45,689 bases of DNA from Lentilactobacillus parakefiri (GCF_002157585.1 NZ_BDGB01000053.1:1-45689), one strand, 5' to 3'; shown: positions 31,526-45,531, numbered from the stretch's first letter. Notes: generated by a model not told the origin, from the sequence alone. Translations and numbers: made by a program.

Positions 31526-32871
31526 TAATCCATACCTCCCTTGATAAAGCCTTTAGCTGCAAATACTTTTCTTAAGTGTAGCATAGCCGTGTAAGTTGCG
31601 AGGATATAAACCTTTTTGGTTGGCGCTTTTGGAATCATTTCGACAACTTTGTCCAAATCTGGTTCAACCAAGTGTTTTTTGGGGTCGATGCCGGCAACCT
31701 GGAGTCGGTAGGTGATGTCTTTGTACCGTTCGCCGCCCGTGATGAATTGTTTAATGTTCATCTTCGGCAGCCGTTCAAAATCGCCGTCCCAAATCCAGCT
31801 GGTGTCGATTCCGTCAGCATAATTGGCATTAAGTAAGCCAATGAAGGTGAACGGGTCCTTATCAGTGGAAATCATGTCGATTACCTGATTGAGCCCCACC
31901 GGGTTTTTAACCAGAATCAGCGTTACCAGCTTGCCGTCGACGTTAATTTCTTCTTGTCGACCAAAGATTCGTTTGCCCTTTTCGAAGGCTTTTTTGACTT
32001 GTGCAGGAGAAACCCCCATGAATCGGCCAACCGAATAGGCAGCCAGCGCGTTATAAATGTTATAAACGCCACCAATGTTAATTGTAATCGGCTCACCATC
32101 GATTTCAAAGGTTGATGATTTTGGCGTCAGCTCGTTGATTGTGTTGAGCGCAAAGTTCAATTCAGGCCGTTCAAACCCACAGTTGGGGCAGAAATACTTG
32201 CCCAGATTTGAATAGCTGATGAAATGATAGTGCAAGACGTGCTGACACTGGGGACAGAGCACGCCGTCCGTGTTGGGAGTTGCCTTGATGTCACCATCTT
32301 TTTGATTGTCGAAACCGTAGTAGACAATCGGGTTCGGCAGTTGTTTTGAGTGGAAAATTGGTGCGTCGCCGTTGGCAATGATGGTTGCGTTGGGAGCTAG
32401 TGCTACGCCGTTCAATATTTTATTATAGGTCGTATAGATTTCGCCATAACGATCCATTTGGTCTCTGAAGATGTTGGTGAAGACAAATGCTTTTGGCTTG
32501 ATGTATTTGGTGACCATGATGACATTGGCTTCATCGACTTCTAAGACCGCCAGTGGCCGCTTACCCTTTGACTTTGGTGCGTGAAGGAAGGTGGTGATGA
32601 TGCCTTGCTCCATGTTTGAGCCGGTTGGGTTGGTCAAAATGTTATCATACTTTTCTTTGAGCACTTGAACCGTCAGCGCGGTCGTCAGCGTTTTTCCGTT
32701 GGTTCCAGTTATGACGATCACATCATAGTCACGGCCAAGGGTTGCCAGAATTTCTGGGTCCAGCCGTTTGGTGATTTTGCCGGGAAGCGAACTGCCACCC
32801 TTAAAAAATGTATGCAGAAACCAGTAAGACGACTTACCGGCCGCTGTCGCAATTGAACTTTTTAATGACAT
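31525..32871 (-). CDS. murT: lipid II isoglutaminyl synthase, Mur-ligase-like subunit MurT
   Basis: A 448-aa ATP-dependent ligase subunit. The central Mur-ligase P-loop is VITGTNGKTLTTA (near residue 54), a zinc ribbon is inserted near 205-235 (CPQCQHVLHYHF and FCPNCGFERP), and a C-terminal DUF1727 domain follows. It activates the lipid II D-Glu carboxylate for amidation with ammonia from GatD; amidation is needed for efficient cross-linking in Gram-positive bacteria. GGGAG lies about 9 nt before the ATG. First gene of the murT-gatD operon. Confidence 0.96.
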   Translation of the reverse strand: MSLKSSIATAAGKSSYWFLHTFFKGGSSLPGKITKRLDPEILATLGRDYDVIVITGTNGKTLTTALTVQVLKEKYDNILTNPTGSNMEQGIITTFLHAPKSKGKRPLAVLEVDEANVIMVTKYIKPKAFVFTNIFRDQMDRYGEIYTTYNKILNGVALAPNATIIANGDAPIFHSKQLPNPIVYYGFDNQKDGDIKATPNTDGVLCPQCQHVLHYHFISYSNLGKYFCPNCGFERPELNFALNTINELTPKSSTFEIDGEPITINIGGVYNIYNALAAYSVGRFMGVSPAQVKKAFEKGKRIFGRQEEINVDGKLVTLILVKNPVGLNQVIDMISTDKDPFTFIGLLNANYADGIDTSWIWDGDFERLPKMNIKQFITGGERYKDITYRLQVAGIDPKKHLVEPDLDKVVEMIPKAPTKKVYILATYTAMLHLRKVFAAKGFIKGGMD

Positions 32872-33076
32872 AAAATTTACTCCCTTAAAATGAAGTACAT
32901 AATGAACCTAATCAAACATTAAGTGTAGCATATGCTCAACTGTTTGAACATATATAAGCTCACACTTTAGGGGTTCAGCAATAATGAGGGAGCCAGGCAA
33001 TTTTCTCATTATTATCGATTTTCAAAACTTTTTCTGTATAATGGAAGAGAAGCTCTTAAGGAAAAAGGTGGATATT

Positions 33077-33649
33077 TTGGCTCAACTATTTTATCGGTAT
33101 GGCGCAATGAATAGCGGCAAAACAATCGAAATTATCAAGGTTGCTCATAATTATGAAGAGCAAAATAAAAGTGTTATTATTATGACCAGTGCATTAGATA
33201 CACGAGAAAAACACGGGATGATTGAATCGCGGATTGGCTTGGAACGAAAAGCCGAGCCGATTCACGAGGACACCAACGTCTTTGATCTGGTACAGGAATT
33301 AAACCCCCATACAAGTTGTATTTTAATTGACGAGGCGCAGTTCTTGAAGAAAAAGCACGTCATGGAACTGGCAAGAATTGTCGATGAGTTGAACGTGCCG
33401 GTGATGGCATTTGGCTTAAAGAACGATTTTCAAAACAACTTATTTGAGGGTTCCAAGTACCTGCTGCTATATGCTGATAAGATAGAAGAAATGAAGACAA
33501 TTTGCTGGTTCTGCGGCAAGAAGGCCATTATGAACCTGCGCTTTCACAACGGTGAGCCGGTGTATGAAGGTGAACAAATTCAAATGGGTGGCAATGAATC
33601 CTATTATCCGGTCTGCAGAAAGCATTATTACAATCCACCTATTAAGTAA
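33077..33649 (+). CDS. tdk: thymidine kinase
   Basis: A 190-aa type II thymidine kinase (thymidine + ATP to dTMP). The P-loop is GAMNSGKT near residue 8, the Walker B-like region is [10 protein letters not shown] with the catalytic Glu, the lasso and zinc site is CWFCGKKA with PVCRKHY. The start is TTG, with AGGTGG 5 nt upstream and homology beginning at AQLFYRYG; the longer upstream frame is not coding. TATAAT lies at 33037-33042. It starts the conserved tdk-prfA-prmC-ywlC-glyA cluster. Confidence 0.94.
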   Translation: MAQLFYRYGAMNSGKTIEIIKVAHNYEEQNKSVIIMTSALDTREKHGMIESRIGLERKAEPIHEDTNVFDLVQELNPHTSCILIDEAQFLKKKHVMELARIVDELNVPVMAFGLKNDFQNNLFEGSKYLLLYADKIEEMKTICWFCGKKAIMNLRFHNGEPVYEGEQIQMGGNESYYPVCRKHYYNPPIK

Positions 33650-33668
33650 CCAAAGTGAGGAATATTAA

Positions 33669-34751
33669 ATGGACGAAATTTTCGACAAATTACAATCGGT
33701 CGTTGATCGATATGATGAATTAAACGAGTTAATTAGTGATCCGGAAGTGATTGCCGACACCCAAAAATTCATGAAATTATCAAAAGAAGAAGCGGACCTT
33801 CGAGACACCGTGGCCGCTTTTAAGAAGTACCAAAAAGTCAGCAAGCAGTTAGACGATGACAAAGAGATGCTCCGAGAAAAGATTGATGATGATCTTGAGG
33901 CAATGGTTAAAGATGAAATCACCAGCTTAACTGATGAAAAGGACAAACTTGAAGACCAAATGAAGGTGATGCTGCTGCCAAAAGATCCAAATGATGACAA
34001 AAACATCATTATGGAAATCCATGGTGCGGCTGGTGGCGATGAGGGGAGCTTATTTGCTGCCGATTTATTCAGTATGTATTCGAAATACGCGGAACGTCAA
34101 GGCTGGAAAGTTGAAATCATTGATAAGAATGAAACCGAGGTTGGTGGTTTCAAAGAAATCGTTTTGATGATTACCGGTGATAAGGTATATTCAAAGCTTA
34201 AGTATGAAAACGGCGCCCATCGGGTTCAACGGGTGCCGGTCACCGAATCTGCCGGCCGGGTGCACACTTCCACGGCCACGGTTGGCGTGATGCCTGAAGA
34301 AGAAGACGTCGACATCGATATTGATCCAAAGGATATCCGAGTTGACGTCTACCGTTCTTCTGGCGCCGGCGGTCAGCATATCAACAAGACTTCTTCGGCG
34401 GTTCGGATGACTCATTTGCCAACTGGCATTGTCGTTGCTATGCAAGATGAGCGATCCCAACAGCAGAACCGCCAGAAGGCCATGAAGATTTTAAAGGCCC
34501 GGGTTTATGATTATTATGCTCAGCAGGAACAAGATCAATACAATGCGGAGCGAAAGTCAGCGATTGGGACTGGCGATCGTTCCGAGCGGATCAGGACTTA
34601 CAATTATCCACAAAATCGGGTGACTGATCACCGAATCGGGTTAACCTTGAACAAATTAGACCGGATTATGAATGGTGAACTGGACGAAATCATCGATGCC
34701 TTGATTGTTTCAGATCAAGCCAAGAAACTTGAGAACCTGACTAATGAATAA
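33669..34751 (+). CDS. prfA: peptide chain release factor 1
   Basis: A 360-aa RF1, terminating at UAA and UAG. The codon-recognition PxT motif is in [10 protein letters not shown], and the peptidyl hydrolysis GGQ motif in [15 protein letters not shown]. The helical N-terminal domain runs to about 110. GAGG precedes the ATG. Its last 8 nt overlap prmC, the methylase that modifies the GGQ glutamine, so the pair is translationally coupled. Confidence 0.97.
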   Translation: MDEIFDKLQSVVDRYDELNELISDPEVIADTQKFMKLSKEEADLRDTVAAFKKYQKVSKQLDDDKEMLREKIDDDLEAMVKDEITSLTDEKDKLEDQMKVMLLPKDPNDDKNIIMEIHGAAGGDEGSLFAADLFSMYSKYAERQGWKVEIIDKNETEVGGFKEIVLMITGDKVYSKLKYENGAHRVQRVPVTESAGRVHTSTATVGVMPEEEDVDIDIDPKDIRVDVYRSSGAGGQHINKTSSAVRMTHLPTGIVVAMQDERSQQQNRQKAMKILKARVYDYYAQQEQDQYNAERKSAIGTGDRSERIRTYNYPQNRVTDHRIGLTLNKLDRIMNGELDEIIDALIVSDQAKKLENLTNE

Positions 34752-35592
34752 CCCACAAAACGTGACCTACTTCGAAGCCCGAAAGTGGGCCTCTTTTCGT
34801 ATCAAGGACGCTGGTGACGTTGACATGTACGACGTGGATTTTCTTCTCGAGCAATTGTTTGACCTGTCAGCTGCCGATCTTTTGATTCATTATCAAGCCC
34901 GCATGCCAAACGAACGATGGCAGGTATTTCAGGATGCCATTCATCAATTGTTAAAGGGGATTCCCCCACAGTATATCGCAGGCAAGGCTGATTTTTACGG
35001 CTTGTCGTTGAAGGTCACCCCAGCTGTACTGATTCCCCGGGTTGAAACTGAGGAGCTGGTTGACTGGATTCTGAACGACAACCCGGATGCCAACCTCAAG
35101 GTGTTAGATATTGGTACTGGAAGTGGCGCCATTGCGATTGCCCTTAAGCACTTCAGACCACATTGGCAGATTGTTGCCAGCGACATTTCCTCAGCAGCCA
35201 TTGAAGTGGCTAGGCAAAACGCCACCGCTAATCAGACACGGATTCAGTTTGCATTGAGCGACGTCTTTGAAGACATCCATGATTCATTTGACATCATTGT
35301 GTCAAACCCGCCATACATTGCCAAAGATGAGCAGCCCTACATGGACAGGCGAGTGATTGCGCATGAACCTGATTTGGCACTATACGCGGAGAATCAAGGA
35401 CTTGCGATTTACAAACAAATTGCTGCCGGGACATCAAGTCACTTAACTTCATCGGGAAGATTGTACCTGGAGATTGGATTTCACCAAGAGGCAGCAGTGA
35501 CGACGATTTTTAAAGCAGCAATGCCAACGGCCCACGTAATCGCTAAGCACGATGCCTCGGGCCATCAGCGCATGATTCAAGTAAAGAAATGA
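34744..35592 (+). CDS. prmC: release factor glutamine methyltransferase
   Basis: A 282-aa SAM-dependent N5-glutamine methyltransferase acting on the GGQ of RF1/RF2. The SAM site is [15 protein letters not shown] near residue 120, and the substrate-binding NPPY is in [13 protein letters not shown]. The N-terminal helical domain binds the release factor. Its start lies inside the end of prfA. Confidence 0.96.
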   Translation: MNNPQNVTYFEARKWASFRIKDAGDVDMYDVDFLLEQLFDLSAADLLIHYQARMPNERWQVFQDAIHQLLKGIPPQYIAGKADFYGLSLKVTPAVLIPRVETEELVDWILNDNPDANLKVLDIGTGSGAIAIALKHFRPHWQIVASDISSAAIEVARQNATANQTRIQFALSDVFEDIHDSFDIIVSNPPYIAKDEQPYMDRRVIAHEPDLALYAENQGLAIYKQIAAGTSSHLTSSGRLYLEIGFHQEAAVTTIFKAAMPTAHVIAKHDASGHQRMIQVKK

Positions 35593-35604
35593 AGGCTATA
35601 TAAT

Positions 35605-36627
35605 ATGGAAACTTTAATTTTAAAAAAGCAGCAACTGGACCAAGCAGCCGATTTTATCCGCCAAGGTGAACTGGTGGCATTTCCCACCGAAACCGTTTAT
35701 GGATTGGGAGCCAACGCAACCAATGAAGTCGCGGTTAAGAAAGTCTATGCCGCTAAGGGTCGTCCCAGTGATAATCCATTGATCGTGACGGTTTCTGACG
35801 TCGCCATGGTGGCACAATACGCTCAGCCATTTTCAGCCGATGCGAAGGCATTAATGGCTAAATTTTGGCCGGGCTCTTTGACAATGATTTTTAAGTTGAA
35901 GCCGAATGCCTTATCCAAATCGGTTACCGGTGGGTTGGATACTGCAGCGTTCAGGTTCCCGAAAAATCAGACGACCCTAGATTTAATCTCAAAAGCTGGT
36001 GTGCCAATTGTTGGGCCTTCAGCTAATACTTCCGGTAAGCCCAGCCCGACGACTGCCCAGCATGTCTACCATGATCTAAATGGGAAAATTGCCGCGATTG
36101 TCGATGATGGACCAACCACCGTTGGCGTTGAATCAACAATCCTTGATATGTCAGTGGCAACGCCGTCTATTTTGCGGCCCGGTGCAGTCACCAAAGAAGC
36201 GATTGAAGCCGTCATTCATCGACCGGTCATTGATGAACTGCACCATGTGGGCGCCAAGCAGACCCCAAAGGCACCTGGGATGAAGTATAAGCACTATGCA
36301 CCTAACGCTCAGGTGTACATTGTTGACCCTGATGATGACTGGCACGCTGTGGCCAACTGGATTAAGCAGCATCCACAGCCAGTTGGGGTGATGGCTTTCG
36401 ATGATGTCATCAAGACAATTAATTGGCCTGATAATGTCAATGTGATTTCACTCGGCAAAGATGCCAAAACCGCTGCACACGATTTGTTTGCCGAGTTACG
36501 GGATTTTGATAACCACCCTGTGTATAAAATTATTTTTACCCAAGGGATTGATCCAAAGGGAATTGGTGAGGCTTACATGAATCGGTTGAATAAATCGGCT
36601 GGGCAAATGCATTTTAAGCAGTTATAA
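35605..36627 (+). CDS. ywlC: threonylcarbamoyl-AMP synthase, Sua5 type
   Basis: A 340-aa enzyme making threonylcarbamoyl-AMP for the t6A37 modification of ANN-decoding tRNAs. The YrdC domain (1-210) includes AFPTETVYGLGANA and KGRPSDNPLIV, and PSANTSGKPSPT. The C-terminal Sua5 domain follows the linker SPGMKYKHYAP-like segment (APGMKYKHYAP). Length shows the long Sua5 form rather than short TsaC. It follows prmC after 12 nt. Confidence 0.95.
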   Translation: METLILKKQQLDQAADFIRQGELVAFPTETVYGLGANATNEVAVKKVYAAKGRPSDNPLIVTVSDVAMVAQYAQPFSADAKALMAKFWPGSLTMIFKLKPNALSKSVTGGLDTAAFRFPKNQTTLDLISKAGVPIVGPSANTSGKPSPTTAQHVYHDLNGKIAAIVDDGPTTVGVESTILDMSVATPSILRPGAVTKEAIEAVIHRPVIDELHHVGAKQTPKAPGMKYKHYAPNAQVYIVDPDDDWHAVANWIKQHPQPVGVMAFDDVIKTINWPDNVNVISLGKDAKTAAHDLFAELRDFDNHPVYKIIFTQGIDPKGIGEAYMNRLNKSAGQMHFKQL

Positions 36628-36663
36628 TTTGGTTGTACCAAATAAATTAGTGAGGTGTTGCAG

Positions 36664-37905
36664 TTGAACTACGATTATAAACAGCAGGATCCAGAACTTT
36701 GGGATGCCATTGCCAACGAAGAGAACCGTCAGGAGCATAATATCGAACTGATCGCGTCTGAAAATATCGTATCAAACGCTGTTCGTGCCGCTCAGGGATC
36801 TGTTTTGACTAACAAGTACGCTGAAGGCTACCCGGGCCGAAGGTATTACGGCGGCTGTGAGTACATTGATGTTGTTGAACAATTGGCAATCGATCGTGCC
36901 AAAGAATTGTTCGGTGCCGAATACGCTAACGTGCAGCCTCACTCAGGTTCACAAGCGAACCAAGAAGTTTATGCCGCATTCCTAAAACCCGGTGACCGGA
37001 TTTTAGGAATGGGCCTGGATGCTGGTGGTCATTTAAGCCACGGCGCTAAGGTCAGTTTTTCCGGTAAATTATACGATTCATTCTCATACGGCCTTGATCC
37101 AAAGACCCAGTTGATTGATTATGATGAGGTTGACAGAATTGCTCAAATCGTTCAACCCAAATTAATTATTGCCGGTGCATCCGCATACAGTCGAATCATT
37201 GACTGGCAGAAATTCAGAGACATCGCCGATTCCGTTGGCGCTTATCTGATGGTCGATATGGCCCATATTGCCGGCTTAGTGGCGACTGGCTTACATCCAA
37301 GTCCAGTTCCGGTTGCTGATGTCGTTACCACTACGACTCACAAAACGTTGCGTGGCCCTCGTGGCGGCTTAATTTTGGCAAAAGAAAAGTATGCCAAAAA
37401 GTTGAATTCAGCTGTCTTCCCAGGCAGCCAGGGTGGTCCACTGGAACACGTGATTGCTGGAAAAGCGGCGGCCTTTTATGAAGATTTGCAGCCGGCATTC
37501 AAAACATACGGCGAGCAGGTTATCAAGAACGCCAAAGCAATGGCGGCGGTCTTCCAGAATTCCAAGACGGTTTCCGTTCTCACCGGCGGCACCGATAATC
37601 ATTTGATGACGATCAACTTAACGCAGACCTCACTGAATGGTAAAGAACTGCAGAACCTATTAGATACTGTGCATATCACCACTAATAAAGAATCCATTCC
37701 AAATGATCCACTGCCACCTTCAAAGACCAGCGGGTTGCGGTTGGGAACCCCAGCCATTACCACCCGTGGCTTTAAGGAAGATGACGCCAAAGCGGTTGCC
37801 AATTTAATTTTACAAGTGATTCACAAACCCGACGATGACAAAAATTTACAGGACGTTTCTGCTAAAGTTGAACAACTAACGGCCGCTCATCCTATTAATC
37901 AGTAA
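36664..37905 (+). CDS. glyA: serine hydroxymethyltransferase
   Basis: A 413-aa PLP enzyme interconverting serine and glycine with tetrahydrofolate, a main one-carbon source. The PLP lysine lies in [16 protein letters not shown], and [12 protein letters not shown] and the [10 protein letters not shown] block are typical. The start is TTG at 36664, with GAGGTG 6 nt before; a GTG three codons upstream falls inside the ribosome site. It is 36 nt downstream of ywlC and ends at a terminator. Confidence 0.95.
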   Translation: MNYDYKQQDPELWDAIANEENRQEHNIELIASENIVSNAVRAAQGSVLTNKYAEGYPGRRYYGGCEYIDVVEQLAIDRAKELFGAEYANVQPHSGSQANQEVYAAFLKPGDRILGMGLDAGGHLSHGAKVSFSGKLYDSFSYGLDPKTQLIDYDEVDRIAQIVQPKLIIAGASAYSRIIDWQKFRDIADSVGAYLMVDMAHIAGLVATGLHPSPVPVADVVTTTTHKTLRGPRGGLILAKEKYAKKLNSAVFPGSQGGPLEHVIAGKAAAFYEDLQPAFKTYGEQVIKNAKAMAAVFQNSKTVSVLTGGTDNHLMTINLTQTSLNGKELQNLLDTVHITTNKESIPNDPLPPSKTSGLRLGTPAITTRGFKEDDAKAVANLILQVIHKPDDDKNLQDVSAKVEQLTAAHPINQ

Positions 37906-37912
37906 TAACGAC

Positions 37913-37947
37913 TGGCTTGAAACTAATTGTGGTTTCAAGCCTTTTTG
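37913..37947 (+). terminator. terminator of the tdk-glyA cluster
   Basis: A 10-bp stem, GGCTTGAAAC and GTTTCAAGCC, followed by TTTTTG. Confidence 0.9.
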
Positions 37948-38011
37948 TATACTTTCCGATACCAGATATGTGATACAATTATTGCGGAATACAAAAAGGA
38001 GTTGGAAAATA

Positions 38012-38641
38012 ATGGGTAAGTTTCAAGTTATGGATCATCCCTTGATTCAACACAAGCTGTCAATGATTAGGGACAAGAATTGCGGCACGAAAGAGTTTCG
38101 GGAAATCGTCAACGAAATTGCCACTTTGATGGCGTTCGAAGTCTCCCGTGACATGCCTTTGGAAGATGTTGATATTGAGACACCAGAGGGCATTGCACAC
38201 GCCAAACAGATTTCTGGTAAAAAAGTTGCGATTGTCCCAATCTTACGGGCCGGCATCGGAATGGTTGACGGGATGCTGGATTTAATTCCAGCGGCCAAAG
38301 TTGGTCATATTGGGATGTATCGTGATGAAAAGACCCTCGAACCTCATGAATATTTTGTGAAGCTGCCATCTGATATTGGTCAGCGTCAGATTTTTGTCGT
38401 TGATCCAATGCTTGCTACCGGTGGTTCTTCAATCATGGCCATTGATGCCTTGAAGAAGCGTGGTGCATCGAACATTAAATTTGTTTGTTTAGTAGCTGCT
38501 CCTGAAGGGGTTAAGGCTCTCCAAAAGGCCCATCCTGATGTGGACATTTACACGGCCGCCCTTGATGAAAAATTAAATGACAAGGGTTATATTGTTCCTG
38601 GACTTGGTGACGCAGGTGACCGGTTGTTTGGAACCAAATAA
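38012..38641 (+). CDS. upp: uracil phosphoribosyltransferase
   Basis: A 209-aa salvage enzyme (uracil + PRPP to UMP). The PRPP site is [12 protein letters not shown] near residue 130, the uracil-binding region is [17 protein letters not shown] at the C-terminus. AAAGGAG precedes the ATG; an upstream extension of the frame lies in the promoter region. An extended -10 (TGATACAAT, 37971-37979) gives it its own promoter. It is followed by a terminator and the atp operon. Confidence 0.97.
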   Translation: MGKFQVMDHPLIQHKLSMIRDKNCGTKEFREIVNEIATLMAFEVSRDMPLEDVDIETPEGIAHAKQISGKKVAIVPILRAGIGMVDGMLDLIPAAKVGHIGMYRDEKTLEPHEYFVKLPSDIGQRQIFVVDPMLATGGSSIMAIDALKKRGASNIKFVCLVAAPEGVKALQKAHPDVDIYTAALDEKLNDKGYIVPGLGDAGDRLFGTK

Positions 38642-38645
38642 TCAG

Positions 38646-38689
38646 TTAAAGCTGAGACAAAATGAAAATTTTGTTATCAGCTTTTTGTT
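38646..38689 (+). terminator. terminator of upp
   Basis: Stem AAAGCTGA-x-ACAAAAT with ATTTTGT-x-TCAGCTTT, followed by TTTGTTTT. Confidence 0.88.
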
Positions 38690-38816
38690 TTATTTACAAA
38701 TGCATTCTGATTTTGATATCCATTAAATTAAGTGCCAGCAAAGTCGCTCGGCGATTATTCATTGTGCATGCCGTTGAACACTACTGCTCACGCGACGTTT
38801 CCCTGTCAAGATTGTT
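38690..38816. other. intergenic region between upp and the atp promoter
   Basis: Part of a 333-nt gap without a gene. Nothing specific is visible between the upp terminator and the atp promoter. Confidence 0.5.
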
Positions 38817-38845
38817 TTGAATTTTGTAATAAATGGTGGTATGAT
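38817..38845 (+). promoter_or_regulatory. atp operon promoter
   Basis: TTGAAT (38817-38822), a 17-nt spacer and TATGAT (38840-38845). Transcription should start near 38852, giving a leader of about 120 nt before atpB. Confidence 0.8.
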
Positions 38846-38849
38846 TTCA

Positions 38850-38884
38850 ATGGTATTTGAACACGGGTCTGTGTTCGGTACCAT
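38850..38884 (+). promoter_or_regulatory. 5'-terminal hairpin in the atp mRNA leader
   Basis: ATGGTA-x-GAACAC pairs with GTGTTC-x-GGTACCAT around a GGGTCT loop. It lies at the predicted transcript start and has no T tract, so it is more likely an mRNA-stabilising or regulatory structure than a terminator. Confidence 0.55.
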
Positions 38885-38974
38885 CGCAATGTTTCACTTT
38901 GGTATTAATGTCTTCTGGACCAAAACCAGATTGATTTGCATGCGTGATTATGTGGAGGAAAGAGGTGAGATTTT

Positions 38975-39685
38975 GTGGGAGAAGCTGCTTCTACTTTTGA
39001 ATTCTTGGGACTAACGTTTAACGTTGGTAATTTAATCTCGATATTACTGGCTGCCTGCGTTGTTTTGGTTCTTGTGTATGCTTTATCAAGGCACTTGACA
39101 CTGAAACCGGGCAAAGCACAAAACGTTTTAGAATATGCGGTGGACTTTACCAACGGTATTGTCCGAAGCTCGATTTCCGGTGAAACAAGTAGAACACTAG
39201 GTTTATGGGGCTTTACTCTGTTTATGTTTATCATTATTGCGAATTTGCAGGGACTCTTCTTGCATATCGACATTTCTGGTGTAACATATGTCAAAAGTCC
39301 AACTTCTGATCCGGTTGTTACTATGACTCTGGCTCTGATTACTCTAACACTTGCACAATTCCTTGGAATTCGGCAGTTAGGTTACAAGGGACATTTTCAG
39401 AATTATTTAAAGCCATTCGTATTTTTCCTGCCAATTAACTTATTCGAAGAGTTCACTAATTTCTTAACGTTAGGATTGCGACTATTTGGGAACATCCTTT
39501 CAGGTGAAATGCTTCTTGGAATAATCCTTGGCATGTCGCATGGTGGAGCAGTTATGTGGGTCGTTTCGTTCATCCTTGAATTGGCCTGGACAGGTTTCTC
39601 AGTCTTTATCGGATGTATCCAAGCCTATGTTTTTGTGACGTTATCATCCGTATACATTTCACGAAAGCTCGAGCTTGAAGATTAG
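38975..39685 (+). CDS. atpB: ATP synthase Fo subunit a
   Basis: A 236-aa integral membrane subunit forming the proton half-channels against the c-ring. The essential Arg is in LTLGLRLFGNILSGE. Five to six helices are visible. The start is GTG with GAGGTG upstream. First gene of the atpBEFHAGDC operon; no atpI precedes it. Confidence 0.96.
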   Translation: MGEAASTFEFLGLTFNVGNLISILLAACVVLVLVYALSRHLTLKPGKAQNVLEYAVDFTNGIVRSSISGETSRTLGLWGFTLFMFIIIANLQGLFLHIDISGVTYVKSPTSDPVVTMTLALITLTLAQFLGIRQLGYKGHFQNYLKPFVFFLPINLFEEFTNFLTLGLRLFGNILSGEMLLGIILGMSHGGAVMWVVSFILELAWTGFSVFIGCIQAYVFVTLSSVYISRKLELED

Positions 39686-39709
39686 CAAAAATATTTTGGA
39701 GACTATTAA

Positions 39710-39937
<228 letters not shown>

Positions 39938-39979
39938 TAACCGGTTTAGTCAAATACACAAAGAAGGAGGTGCCAATTG

Positions 39980-40489
39980 ATGTTTTCATATTCAGTAGTT
40001 GGAGCTCAGCTTTACGTCGGAGATATGCTGTTTGTCATGATCACATTCCTTGTTTTGATGTGGTTGGTCAAGATCATTGCATGGAAGCCAATTACGAAGA
40101 TGATGCAAGACCGTTCAGACAAGATTGTTAATGATATTGATTCTGCTAAGGAATCAAGAACTAAAGCAGCTGATCTGGCTCAAAAACGTCAGGCTGAATT
40201 AGACAAAACGCGTGATGACGCGAATACCATTATTAACACTGCCAAACAGAATGGACAAAGACAACAAGAACAGATTGTTGAAGATGCTAGAAATGAAGCA
40301 TCTAATCTTAAGAGTTCTGCTGAAAAGGACATTGAACAAGAGCGACAAGAAGCTTTGGCTAAATTACGAAAAGATGTGGCAAGTCTTTCTATTGAAATTG
40401 CATCCAAGATTATTTCGAAAGAATTAAACGAAGATGATCAAAAAGGACTTGTTGACTCTTACATTGAAGGGTTGGGTAAGCAGAAATGA
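39980..40489 (+). CDS. atpF: ATP synthase Fo subunit b
   Basis: A 169-aa stator subunit: one N-terminal membrane helix (MLFVMITFLVLMWLVKIIAW) and a long charged coiled coil. The ATG chosen is 7 nt after AAGGAGGTG; a TTG one codon earlier is closer. Its stop overlaps the start of atpH (ATGA). Confidence 0.95.
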   Translation: MFSYSVVGAQLYVGDMLFVMITFLVLMWLVKIIAWKPITKMMQDRSDKIVNDIDSAKESRTKAADLAQKRQAELDKTRDDANTIINTAKQNGQRQQEQIVEDARNEASNLKSSAEKDIEQERQEALAKLRKDVASLSIEIASKIISKELNEDDQKGLVDSYIEGLGKQK

Positions 40490-41028
40490 CATTAGATGAT
40501 ATGAGCGCTTCAAAAAAATACGCAAAAGCCATGTTTGAAGTTCTGAGTGATTCCAATGAACTTGAAGCTGGTTACGCTGATTTGCTTGAATTACGTAAAA
40601 TTTTTGCTGCTAATCCAAAGTTGATTGAAATTCTCGATGATATCCGAGTTTCAGATGATGAAAAACAATCTCTCTTGGCTCCTATCACCAAAGATGCATC
40701 AGACTTTATTAATAACTTTTTAAAGGTTGTCGCCAGCTATCGTCGTTTCCCCCAGGTTTTGGAGATCATTGACCAATTCCAAAAGGTTTACGAAGATGAT
40801 AAGAAGATTGTCAGAGCACAGGTTGTTTCTGCAACACCGCTTGATGATGATCAACTCGATCGTTTGGCAAAAGCCTTTGAAAAGCGAGTAGGTGCGGTTA
40901 AAGCCATTTTTGATACCAAAGTTGATAAATCTTTGATCGGCGGGATCGTTATTCGGTCTTCCGATGTGATTATTGATGGTAGTGTTGAAACTCGGATTAA
41001 TAAAGTTAAAGAATTATTGTTGAATTAA
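40486..41028 (+). CDS. atpH: ATP synthase F1 subunit delta
   Basis: A 180-aa peripheral stator subunit joining F1 to subunit b. The C-terminal GGIVIRSSDVIIDGSVETR block is the family signature. Translationally coupled to atpF by a 4-nt overlap. Confidence 0.96.
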   Translation: MTLDDMSASKKYAKAMFEVLSDSNELEAGYADLLELRKIFAANPKLIEILDDIRVSDDEKQSLLAPITKDASDFINNFLKVVASYRRFPQVLEIIDQFQKVYEDDKKIVRAQVVSATPLDDDQLDRLAKAFEKRVGAVKAIFDTKVDKSLIGGIVIRSSDVIIDGSVETRINKVKELLLN

Positions 41029-42612
<1,584 letters not shown>

Positions 42613-42633
42613 TTTTAAGGAGGGTGAGATTAC

Positions 42634-43539
42634 ATGGGTGCTTCGCTAAACGATGTTAAACATCGGATTACTTCGACTAAGAAGACACGACAAATTACCA
42701 ATGCCATGGAAATGGTTTCTCAGGCAAAACTGAACCAGATCCAAAAGCATACGGTTAGTTATGCGGAATATGCAAGCCAAATCAAATCTGTTGTGTTGCA
42801 TTTAGCCCAATCTCACATTTTAGATGGGCTAAACAAATCCTCAGGTCATTCAGCTGATCAGTCTAAGACTAAGAGAAGTGCATATTTAATTATCACCTCT
42901 GATCGTGGGATGGTTGGTAGTTATAATAGTAACGTTATTCGTGAAGCCAATGAGTTCATTGAAAAGCATTCGGGAGCTAATGACTATCAAATTCTTGCCA
43001 TTGGTGGGACCGGATCCGACTTTTATAAGAAGCGTGGCGATAACGTTTCTTATGAATATCGAGGGGTCAGCGATGTGCCAACATTCAACGAAGTTCGTCA
43101 AATTGTTAAGATGGTGACATCAATGTACGACAAAGGCCAATTTGATGAATTGTACGTTTGTTATGAACACTTTGTTAACCGCCTGATTTCACGATTCAGA
43201 GCTGAAAAAATGCTGCCGATTGATGATGAAGCGATTGCATCAGCTGCCAGCCAAGATATTGAAGTGAAGCCGATGAGTGCCGAATATGATGTCGAGCCTT
43301 CTGAAAAAGAAGTGTTAGATGTTGTTTTACCGCAATATTCTGAAAGCTTGGTTTATGGCGCAATTCTTGATGCTAAGACTTCCGAGCACGCTTCAAGTTC
43401 GACTGCCATGAAGTCAGCATCTGATAATGCCGACGATCTGATTTCTTCATTGGAATTGCAGTATAACCGTGCCCGGCAAGCTGCGATCACCACTGAAATT
43501 ACCGAAATTACTGGTGGTCAAGAGGCTCTTAGTCAATAG
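42634..43539 (+). CDS. atpG: ATP synthase F1 subunit gamma
   Basis: A 301-aa central rotor shaft. The N-terminal helix [20 protein letters not shown] and the C-terminal helix [17 protein letters not shown] form the coiled coil inside the alpha-beta ring. AAGGAGG precedes the ATG. Confidence 0.96.
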   Translation: MGASLNDVKHRITSTKKTRQITNAMEMVSQAKLNQIQKHTVSYAEYASQIKSVVLHLAQSHILDGLNKSSGHSADQSKTKRSAYLIITSDRGMVGSYNSNVIREANEFIEKHSGANDYQILAIGGTGSDFYKKRGDNVSYEYRGVSDVPTFNEVRQIVKMVTSMYDKGQFDELYVCYEHFVNRLISRFRAEKMLPIDDEAIASAASQDIEVKPMSAEYDVEPSEKEVLDVVLPQYSESLVYGAILDAKTSEHASSSTAMKSASDNADDLISSLELQYNRARQAAITTEITEITGGQEALSQ

Positions 43540-43549
43540 AAAAGATTGA

Positions 43550-45004
<1,455 letters not shown>

Positions 45005-45017
45005 GGAGGGATTCTAA

Positions 45018-45434
45018 TTGGCTGATAATTCAGTTATTACCGTTAGTATCGTTACTCCCGATGGAAAAGTTTACGAGCATACTGCTAGTATGATAGTTGT
45101 TTCAACTCAGTCGGGACAACTAGGAATCATGGCGAATCACGTTCCGATTATTGCAACACTTGACGTTGATGAGACGAGAGTTAAATACGACGACAAGGAA
45201 GACGATATTGCTGTCAACGGTGGTTTTATCGAATTCTCAAACAATGTTGCAACAATTGTGGCTGATAGTGCCGAAACACAGAATGATATTGATATTGCCC
45301 GTGCGCAAAAAGCAAAGAAGAACGCGCAACAACGAATTGCTGAGGCCCGTCAACGACAGGATAAGGCAGCTCTTGATCGTGCTCAAGTTGCACTTCGCCG
45401 AGCAATTAACCGAATTAATGTTGCTGGGAAATAG
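45018..45434 (+). CDS. atpC: ATP synthase F1 subunit epsilon
   Basis: A 138-aa subunit with an N-terminal beta sandwich (TVSIVTPDGKVYEH) and a C-terminal helical hairpin (ARAQKAKKNAQQRIAEARQR) that can inhibit ATP hydrolysis. The start is TTG, with AAGGAGGG about 6 nt upstream. Last gene of the operon. Confidence 0.96.
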   Translation: MADNSVITVSIVTPDGKVYEHTASMIVVSTQSGQLGIMANHVPIIATLDVDETRVKYDDKEDDIAVNGGFIEFSNNVATIVADSAETQNDIDIARAQKAKKNAQQRIAEARQRQDKAALDRAQVALRRAINRINVAGK

Positions 45435-45478
45435 ACACGTTTTCTGATTGTGGTTTCCGGAAACTGATTATGATCGAC

Positions 45479-45514
45479 CAAAAGCTGTGCCCATTTGGGT
45501 GACAGCTTTTTTGT
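45479..45514 (+). terminator. terminator of the atp operon
   Basis: Stem AAAGCTGT and ACAGCTTT with an inner CCC/GGG, followed by TTTTGTTTT. Confidence 0.9.
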
Positions 45515-45531
45515 TTTGCCGAACTTAATTC

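Noticed and set aside
38817-39014. A 65-codon open frame on plus in the atp leader, overlapping atpB
   Set aside because: It starts inside the -35 box, internal ATG codons have no ribosome site, and it overlaps the well-supported atpB start in another frame.
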